Source: Minisyncoccota bacterium
GTDB taxonomy: Bacteria; Patescibacteriota; Minisyncoccia; Phycocordibacterales; JAACPR01
Assembly (NCBI GenBank): GCA_018061745.1
Contig: JAGOTN010000015.1
Span: 1 to 12,020 of the forward strand
Direction: 5' to 3'
DNA length: 12,020 bases
Part shown: positions 8,214 to 12,020 of the stretch, one piece after another
Numbering within the stretch: the first letter of the stretch is position 1
Layout: each line of letters starts with the position of its first letter
The notes under the pieces: generated by a model
Databases searched by the model: none
What the model saw: the letters and a program-made list of their open reading frames with translations, nothing else
What the model was told of the DNA's origin: nothing
Position numbers and translations under genes: made by a program

Positions 8214-8242
8214 ATTCTAACAGAAATCAGTCTTTAAGTAAA
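8214..8242 (-). promoter_or_regulatory. candidate promoter for frr-rseP
   Basis: The 39-nt gap between holB and frr holds TTTACT (8237-8242), 17 nt, TAGAAT (8214-8219) on the minus strand, with 8 nt to the frr ATG. Spacing is ideal, and the hexamers match four and five of six bases. No Shine-Dalgarno sequence is visible in the same gap. The predicted transcript would begin 1-2 nt before the start codon. Confidence 0.4.
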
Positions 8243-8244
8243 AA

Positions 8245-8940
8245 TTAAATTATTACAGCAATATATTCCAAGAGTTGTTTAACAGAAGCTGAACTGTCCT
8301 GCAAAAAATCTCCAACTTTATTTATATTTTTTAACTTTTTAAAATACTCTCTTTTATCCTGGTCAGAGGCATCTGTAGTTTTTTTATGAATTTCAATTTC
8401 AAGACCACGAATTAATTTTATTGCGTCAAACTTACTTGCTTTATCATCTTTTATTTTTTGAACTAAGTTTGTAATAAATTTCATTCGCTGAGGAATTGTT
8501 GAAGAAATAAAATTTATTGCATTCTCATTTTCTGAATTTTTAGTTGAATTTAAAATTGAAACTCTAGAACGAATCGTATCCAGAAAAATATGAGATGACG
8601 GAGTTAAAATAAAAAAATGAGTTCCCTTTGTTGGTTCTTCCAAAACTTTAAGCAAAGAATTCTGAGCTTCTGTACTTATAAAATTAAAAGAAACCACAAA
8701 AACTTTTTTTTCGCCTTCTCGAGTTTTATTCATCTGTAAACTTCGCATCCTTCTAGCGTCATCCACAGAAAATCTATCATACACTTCGTAAATAAAATCT
8801 GGATTGGCTTTAGTCTTTAAACCTAAATCTCTTTCACAAAATTCACATACATTTTTATATGAATAATCAGTATCTCCTTCCACAACATACGCGTGATGAA
8901 GCTGCTTTGTGTTTTTATATGAGTCGATGAGGCTTTGCAT
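8245..8940 (-). CDS. holB: DNA polymerase III delta' subunit-like clamp-loader protein
   Basis: A small AAA+-type protein of 231 residues that resembles the delta' subunit of the sliding-clamp loader. The start HHAYVVEGDTDYSYKN (15-30) is the usual HAYLF-G element without a P-loop (no GxxGxGK), as expected for an ATPase-dead subunit. VFVVSFNFISTEAQNSLLKV (80-99), followed by LEEPTKGTHFFILT, is the conserved Walker B/sensor 1 region, in which the Walker B DExx is not intact. IRSRVSIL (123-130) stands for the SRC arginine-finger motif, with Val in place of Cys. Only two cysteines (C32, C35) remain of the usual zinc module. The C-terminal 100 residues are helical, as in the collar domain, but the protein is about 100 residues shorter than E. 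coli delta'. The short Patescibacteria-type HolB fits better than DnaX, which would need a P-loop. It is the first gene of the minus-strand block. Confidence 0.85.
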   Translation of the reverse strand: MQSLIDSYKNTKQLHHAYVVEGDTDYSYKNVCEFCERDLGLKTKANPDFIYEVYDRFSVDDARRMRSLQMNKTREGEKKVFVVSFNFISTEAQNSLLKVLEEPTKGTHFFILTPSSHIFLDTIRSRVSILNSTKNSENENAINFISSTIPQRMKFITNLVQKIKDDKASKFDAIKLIRGLEIEIHKKTTDASDQDKREYFKKLKNINKVGDFLQDSSASVKQLLEYIAVII

Positions 8941-8946
8941 GTGTGA

Positions 8947-8974
8947 ATTATATCATTTGAGAAATATTACCCAA
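8947..8974 (-). promoter_or_regulatory. extended -10 promoter for holB, apparently leaderless
   Basis: Minus strand: TTGGGT (8969-8974), 16 nt, then TGATATAAT, which is a perfect -10 (8947-8952) with the TG of an extended -10. Only 6 nt separate the -10 from the holB ATG, so transcription should begin at the A of the start codon. No ribosome binding site can fit. It is back to back with the plus-strand ncRNA promoter, the two -35 hexamers being 5 bp apart. Confidence 0.6.
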
Positions 8975-8979
8975 TGACC

Positions 8980-9007
8980 TTGACATTATTTTTAATAGGT
9001 GTATAAT
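8980..9007 (+). promoter_or_regulatory. consensus sigma70 promoter of the ncRNA
   Basis: TTGACA (8980-8985), 16 nt, TATAAT (9002-9007): both hexamers match consensus exactly, and it is the strongest promoter in the window. The predicted start is near 9013-9015. The next intrinsic terminator is about 190 nt downstream with no substantial reading frame between, which indicates a highly expressed structured RNA. Confidence 0.8.
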
Positions 9008-9012
9008 ATTTG

Positions 9013-9204
9013 TAGATGTCCTTTCCTCGCCCACGTCAAGTTACTGGGCCAAATATATCGCTTATTATGAATCCTTAGGGATTCGTTCGTCAGTGATCAA
9101 CACCAAAGAATAATAGAAACCGGCAGGTGTTGTGATCTTCATAAACGATATCGTAAAGGAAAACATTTAGGGCCGTCTGCTATGCAGACGGCCCGCTCTT
9201 TTTT
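9013..9204 (+). ncRNA. candidate structured non-coding RNA of about 190 nt, family not recognised
   Basis: Lies between a perfect promoter and a strong intrinsic terminator. By eye it folds into a closed multi-branched domain. P1 pairs 9013-9019 with 9163-9169 and continues 9020-9024 with 9155-9159, with three bulged A at 9160-9162. Hairpin A pairs 9029-9033 with 9045-9049. P2 pairs 9055-9060 with 9146-9151. P3 is a perfect six-pair hairpin, 9069-9074 with 9079-9084, loop TTAG. P4 pairs 9095-9098 with 9134-9137 and 9099-9104 with 9126-9131, with a two-base bulge and a 21-nt A-rich loop. P1 closes immediately before the terminator stem. The fold is branched rather than the rod of 6S RNA. I see no tmRNA acceptor end, no RNase P GAGGAAAGUCC-type element and no SRP core. 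A 20-codon ORF starts at 9016. The function is unknown. Confidence 0.7.
9170..9204 (+). terminator. strong intrinsic terminator of the ncRNA
   Basis: An 11-bp perfect GC-rich stem (9170-9180 with 9184-9194) and three-base loop TAT are followed by GCTC and six T (9199-9204). On the opposite strand the stem is followed by TAAATGTTTT, which is not a good T tract, so it should act mainly on plus-strand transcription. The 70 bp between it and the end of the winged-helix gene at 9274 show no feature I can support. Confidence 0.92.
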
Positions 9205-9273
9205 ATTTAACTATCCTCTAATAATAATTGTCACCTTAGGATAATACACTACGTGTGTGTTCACCACCTATAA

Positions 9274-10119
9274 CTATTCAAATATAATCTTCTTTATCTC
9301 CAAAGGAACAAAGTGATTCTTTGTAATTTGTTTTGATAATTTTATTGCTTTTGATTTATTTCTCTCAATTATTATCTTGGATTTATTATTTCTTTCCATA
9401 ACACTTTTAAAATATTCAATCGTATTTTTATCTAACTGAGAATGAGCATCAAAGAAATCATCTATTTTATTATTAAATTCCAAACCATAGATTGTATAGA
9501 TAATATAATCACCAATCACTGATACATATTTTTCTCTTGGAAAATTATCTTCCTTATCTGTTTCCACTCTGATATTTTCAGTTTCAATTTTATTCTTTAT
9601 AATTTTGTCTAATTTTGTATCTCCTCCTATCAAAAAGAAAGACCTTCTATCATTATCTTCTAGCCATTCAAAGAATTCCAATTCGGTTACAGGACGCTCA
9701 AGCATAAACCAACAGTGCGGATTATATATAACAAGAGGATAATCTTTGAAACGCTTCATCATCATTAAAACTATGTGCATCCAGTGGATATCTAGCTTTA
9801 ATGTATTTTTAAATTGATAAACTAGTTTTTCTTTATCTTCAAGTAAAAAGAAATCATCAAAATCATTAACACCATATTTCTCAGAGAGATTATTTGTAAA
9901 AGATTTTAATCTTTCAATCCAAAAATTATTAAGTGAAACTAATTTTTTATTTTTTGTAACAATTTCATTCTTAACAAGAAAAGAAAGTGCTTTGTATACA
10001 CCTTGATCTGAAACATTATTCTCCTTTGAAACAATAGATATTAAATCTGGAGATAATATTGATCCTTTAGATAGTTTATCAATTATCTTATTTTCAAGTC
10101 TATTTTCTATAAAAATCAT
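9274..10119 (-). CDS. winged-helix DNA-binding protein with TrmB-like layout, probable transcriptional regulator
   Basis: I cannot assign this 281-residue protein to a named family. Residues 10-64 look like a winged helix-turn-helix: KIIDKLSKG as helix 1, LSPDLISIVSKENNVS as helix 2, DQGVYKALSFLVKNEIV as the recognition helix, then a wing (TKNKKLVSLN). A helical linker (65-125) leads to an alpha/beta region (about 126-225) containing PLVIYNPHCWFML, RSFFLIGGDTKLD and YVSVIGDYIIYTIYGLEFNN, followed by KIDDFF. This recalls the phospholipase-D-like effector half of TrmB-type regulators, where an IIGD strand precedes a helix ending in F. No HKD catalytic motif is visible, so an enzyme is unlikely. 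The gene is divergent from the alpha-CTD-like gene. A perfect palindrome covers its -35, which suggests autoregulation, and its promoter looks leaderless. Confidence 0.75.
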   Translation of the reverse strand: MIFIENRLENKIIDKLSKGSILSPDLISIVSKENNVSDQGVYKALSFLVKNEIVTKNKKLVSLNNFWIERLKSFTNNLSEKYGVNDFDDFFLLEDKEKLVYQFKNTLKLDIHWMHIVLMMMKRFKDYPLVIYNPHCWFMLERPVTELEFFEWLEDNDRRSFFLIGGDTKLDKIIKNKIETENIRVETDKEDNFPREKYVSVIGDYIIYTIYGLEFNNKIDDFFDAHSQLDKNTIEYFKSVMERNNKSKIIIERNKSKAIKLSKQITKNHFVPLEIKKIIFE

Positions 10120-10125
10120 AGATTA

Positions 10126-10154
10126 ATACTACAATAATTTATTGTAAAAGTCAA
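10126..10154 (-). promoter_or_regulatory. promoter of the winged-helix gene, apparently leaderless
   Basis: Minus strand: TTGACT (10149-10154), 17 nt, TAGTAT (10126-10131), then 6 nt to the ATG at 10119. Spacing is optimal, and the -35 lies inside one arm of the perfect palindrome at 10143-10173. A protein bound to the palindrome would block RNA polymerase here. Confidence 0.6.
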
Positions 10155-10173
10155 CTGTTAGTTGACTTTTACA
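10143..10173. repeat. perfect inverted repeat (14-bp arms, 3-bp centre), probable operator
   Basis: The arm TGTAAAAGTCAACT (10143-10156), centre GTT, and the exact reverse complement (10160-10173) form a 31-bp perfect palindrome in the 105-bp divergent intergenic region. Both arms contain TTGACT, one on each strand. The copy on the minus strand is the -35 of the winged-helix gene. The palindrome is centred about 40 bp upstream of that gene's predicted start and about 67 bp upstream of the plus-strand start. It lacks a following T run on either strand, so an operator is more likely than a terminator. The obvious candidate ligand is the winged-helix protein as a dimer. Confidence 0.75.
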
Positions 10174-10210
10174 GCACTTCAAGTAAAAAAGTATCCCTTA
10201 AAATTCATTG

Positions 10211-10219
10211 TGATATACA
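10211..10219 (+). promoter_or_regulatory. extended -10 element before the alpha-CTD-like gene
   Basis: TGA followed by TATACA (10214-10219) gives an extended -10 that ends 5 nt before the ATG at 10225, much like the TGATATAAT of holB. No good -35 exists at the right distance (GTATCC at 17 nt). The gene may therefore depend on an activator, and the palindrome about 40 bp further upstream is suitably placed. The alternative is TTGACT (10162-10167), 16 nt, TAAAAA, which has a poor -10. Confidence 0.4.
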
Positions 10220-10224
10220 AATAA

Positions 10225-11256
10225 ATGAACCTTGAACAAACAAATACAGAAATGAGAACATTTACATCAGAAGAAAAAGTAAAGTTAGTAGAAATGAGTG
10301 TTAATGAGATAGAGCTCAGTATTCGAGCCGCAAATCTTTTAAATACACTCGAAATCACTAGAGTAGATCAACTTATTGATAACTGCACAACAAACGGTGA
10401 GTACACAGGACTTACGGGTAAAGTTAAAAATACCAAAGGTGTCTCAACTAATTATGAGATTGCTCTAAGACTTCAAGAGTTGGGTTTTGTATCAGATATT
10501 AGTCATCTTAAGAAACCCAATTGGGCACTACTTCCCCCAGATACAAACAGGATGCGTGAGATAGCACAAAACACTGAAATATCTCTTTCATTAAAGTTAA
10601 GTGAGATGGAATGGACACGCAAAGAATTTAATTACATTTCGTATATTAAATTAAATGGAAGGCTGTTCAATGATGGTAGCATCTCCGATATTATTATTGA
10701 ATTTGTCCGTATCTCAAATAATGGTGATTTAATTTTTTTACCAAAATCTAATGGAAAGGAAGTTTCTGAAATAATTGAAAGACGTTTGATTGAATGGTGT
10801 ATCTTAAAACCGAAGAGAGAAATAAAAGAGGTTGTAAAAATATCATTATATGAAAAACTTATATCACACTACACGAAATCACCCTTCAACAAAGAGACTG
10901 AGACATTCAATGATTTCGCAAGGACTCAAAATAAATTACCAGTAGATTACCAAACTGTAAAAGATAGACTAATCGCCTTTGAGGCTCTTGTTGATAAGGT
11001 AAATTCTCTTATGGATATAAAGGAGTTTATAGATTCAGACCCAACAATTCCTAGTCTAGATAATATTCCCAAACACATACTCAAAATTCTTGATCGCCTG
11101 CAGAAAGAAATAAGTATTGCGAAACACTATTTTACAGAAGAAAAAATAAGTTACTATCGTGCAAGGCTTACAAACAGAAACTCTGAAAGAACATATATTA
11201 CTTGTCCGGGGATATATCTTAGAGAGTTTAAGTGGTATTTTAGACCGAACACATAG
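10225..11256 (+). CDS. protein with an RNA polymerase alpha-CTD-like N-terminal domain and an unknown C-terminal region
   Basis: The 343-residue protein is soluble, with no signal peptide or membrane span. Residues 26-53 and 69-89 align with the C-terminal domain of the RNA polymerase alpha subunit: VNEIELSIRAANLLNTLEIT against E. coli [20 protein letters not shown], and GVSTNYEIALRLQELGF against GKKSLTEIKDVLASRGL. R34 and N37 match Arg265 and Asn268, G72 matches Gly296 and E78 matches Glu302. Lys298 and Ser299 become S74 and T75. About 12 extra residues sit in the loop between the halves. Residues 90-343 are mixed helix and strand with no motif I know. It is not the housekeeping rpoA, because the N-terminal assembly domain is absent. 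It may bind UP-element-like DNA or regulators. The gene is divergent from a winged-helix regulator, is the only plus-strand gene in the window, and ends in its own terminator. Confidence 0.7.
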   Translation: MNLEQTNTEMRTFTSEEKVKLVEMSVNEIELSIRAANLLNTLEITRVDQLIDNCTTNGEYTGLTGKVKNTKGVSTNYEIALRLQELGFVSDISHLKKPNWALLPPDTNRMREIAQNTEISLSLKLSEMEWTRKEFNYISYIKLNGRLFNDGSISDIIIEFVRISNNGDLIFLPKSNGKEVSEIIERRLIEWCILKPKREIKEVVKISLYEKLISHYTKSPFNKETETFNDFARTQNKLPVDYQTVKDRLIAFEALVDKVNSLMDIKEFIDSDPTIPSLDNIPKHILKILDRLQKEISIAKHYFTEEKISYYRARLTNRNSERTYITCPGIYLREFKWYFRPNT

Positions 11257-11285
11257 CAACAAAACTTGGAATTTATTCCGATGAC

Positions 11286-11321
11286 AAAGTCCTGCTGGTT
11301 TTCACCGGCAGGGCTTTTTTT
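11286..11321 (+). terminator. intrinsic terminator after the alpha-CTD-like gene
   Basis: The 13-bp stem (11286-11298 with 11305-11317, including two G-T pairs) and six-base loop are followed by a T run that continues into TATTTT. It lies 29 nt after the stop codon and between convergent genes. On the minus strand no T tract follows the stem, so it is oriented for the plus-strand gene rather than for the second mreB. Confidence 0.9.
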
Positions 11322-11336
11322 ATTTTAAAATACAAA

Positions 11337-12020
11337 CTACCGCTTCGTAATAATCGTCTTCTTATAAACATCCAAGTGATCCAGTGCAATCCCAGTTCCC
11401 TTTGCAACACAATACAGCGGATCTTTTGCGAGTTGAGCTTTTACACCAGTTCGACGATAAACAAGTTCTGGAAGATTTCGAAGTTGAGATGAACCTCCTG
11501 TCATAGTGATTCCGTGATCAATAATATCTGCGGCAAGTTCTGGTGGAGTCTCTTGCAAAACATCTTTAATCGCTTTTATCATTTCACGAAGCTCGCGACT
11601 GATAGCTTTCACAATTTCATTTGTTTTTATATTTGTTGAACGAGGAAGACCTGTTAAATAATCTCTTCCTTTAATAATCATTTCTAATTCATCTTCCAAA
11701 AATACGGCTGAACCAATTTTTATTTTTATCTGTTCTGAAGTTTTATCTCCGATTGCAAGGTTGAAAGTTTTTTTAATATAATCAATTATCGCTTGATCAA
11801 TTTTATTTCCGGCAAATTTTACAGAAGTAGAAGCAACGATTCCTCCTAAAGAAATAACAGCTACATCAGTTGTTCCTCCTCCAATATCAACAATCATATG
11901 ACCCTGCGCTTGATGAATTGGAATACCTGCACCGATAGCGGCAAGAATTGGTTCCTTCACGACGTACGCATTTTTTGCTCCGGCTTTTATCGCAGCTTCA
12001 ATAACCGCTCTACGCTCTGT
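11337..12020 (-). CDS. MreB-like actin homologue, copy 2 (C-terminal part, cut by window edge)
   Basis: The frame is open from the right edge (first visible codon ACA) to TAG at 11337, giving 227 residues. An internal GTG at 11960 is not the start, because the MreB sequence continues upstream of it (TERRAVIEAAIKAGAKNAYV). Visible motifs are VKEPILAAIG (family VEEPxAAAIG, with Lys in place of the first Glu and the second Glu kept), phosphate 2 IVDIGGGTTD, KGRDYLTGLPR, and the adenosine motif MTGGSSQLRNL. The N-terminal phosphate 1 region is outside the window. It is clearly homologous to copy 1 but diverged (for instance FAGNKIDQAIIDYIKKTF against IAGDKLNSDISTYIRSEF), so it is an old paralogue rather than a recent duplicate. 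It could be MreB, Mbl or another actin-like member. Confidence 0.93.
   Translation of the reverse strand, partial: TERRAVIEAAIKAGAKNAYVVKEPILAAIGAGIPIHQAQGHMIVDIGGGTTDVAVISLGGIVASTSVKFAGNKIDQAIIDYIKKTFNLAIGDKTSEQIKIKIGSAVFLEDELEMIIKGRDYLTGLPRSTNIKTNEIVKAISRELREMIKAIKDVLQETPPELAADIIDHGITMTGGSSQLRNLPELVYRRTGVKAQLAKDPLYCVAKGTGIALDHLDVYKKTIITKR

Noticed and set aside
8245..8940. DnaX (gamma/tau) instead of delta'
   Set aside because: The P-loop is absent and the protein is only 231 residues, which fits an ATPase-dead delta'-like subunit.
9013..9204. The ncRNA as 6S RNA, tmRNA, RNase P RNA or SRP RNA
   Set aside because: The length suits 6S, but the fold is multi-branched instead of a rod with a central bubble. 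There is no tRNA-like acceptor end or tag frame for tmRNA, it is too short and lacks the conserved core of RNase P, and it lacks the SRP core motif. A covariance search could still overturn this.
9013..9204. Riboswitch or attenuator leader for a downstream gene
   Set aside because: The next gene on the plus strand starts about 1 kb downstream, with an opposite-strand gene between, so there is no adjacent gene to control in cis.
10143..10173. The palindrome as an intrinsic terminator
   Set aside because: The arms end in A/T bases, but neither side is followed by a run of T outside the stem, and it lies upstream of both flanking genes rather than downstream.
11056..11262. 68-codon minus-strand frame opposite the end of the alpha-CTD-like gene
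   Set aside because: It lies antisense inside a longer, better-supported gene and has no recognisable protein features. The same applies to the other short frames overlapping mrdA, mreB, proS and rseP on the opposite strand.
11337..11960. Taking GTG at 11960 as the start of the second MreB
   Set aside because: The MreB-like sequence continues in frame upstream to the window edge, so this is an internal valine codon.
1..12020. CRISPR arrays, insertion sequences, tRNA or rRNA genes
   Set aside because: No direct repeat arrays, transposase motifs, cloverleaf sequences or rRNA signatures were seen on reading both strands.

Overview
The window is AT-rich and gene-dense. It is chromosomal DNA, most likely from a small-genome Patescibacteria (CPR) member of the Parcubacteria/Paceibacteria type. 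That placement is an inference. It rests on a prolyl-tRNA synthetase with no editing insertion, compact versions of DNA polymerase III delta' and of the protein in the MreD position, few visible Shine-Dalgarno sites, and this mix of translation and cell-shape genes. All twelve visible stop codons are TAG (7) or TAA (5), and none of the reading frames contains an in-frame TGA, so UGA-glycine recoding is not supported.

Region 1 (1-8940, all minus strand; read from high to low coordinates) is a co-oriented housekeeping block: delta' clamp-loader subunit (holB-like), ribosome recycling factor (frr), M50 site-2 protease (rseP), prolyl-tRNA synthetase (proS), actin-like MreB, MreC, a very short MreD-like membrane protein, penicillin-binding protein 2 (mrdA), then, behind a good sigma70-type promoter, GreA and lysyl-tRNA synthetase (lysS, cut by the left edge). 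mreB-mreC-mreD-like-mrdA form a rod-shape/peptidoglycan elongation module whose products work together at the membrane. The other genes serve translation, transcript elongation, replication and membrane proteolysis.

Region 2 (8941-11321) is an accessory-looking island and holds the most unusual content. A consensus promoter (TTGACA-N16-TATAAT) drives a transcript of about 190 nt with a closed multi-branched fold and a strong intrinsic terminator. It has no recognised RNA family, although a 20-codon ORF begins almost at its predicted 5' end. Next come two divergent genes. The minus-strand gene encodes a winged-helix protein with a TrmB-like layout. The plus-strand gene encodes a 343-residue protein whose N-terminus closely resembles the C-terminal domain of RNA polymerase alpha, including the counterparts of the DNA-contacting Arg265 and Asn268, joined to about 255 residues I cannot identify. 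Between them is a perfect 31-bp palindrome that covers the -35 of the winged-helix gene and lies about 50-80 bp upstream of the predicted start of the alpha-CTD-like gene. A likely reading is a self-contained regulatory pair with a shared operator.

Region 3 (11337-12020, minus strand) is the C-terminal part of a second, divergent MreB, cut by the right edge. The genome therefore carries at least two MreB paralogues about 6 kb apart, separated by the accessory island and the holB-proS genes.

Several genes have a -10-like hexamer only 5-9 nt before the start codon, which suggests leaderless or nearly leaderless mRNAs.
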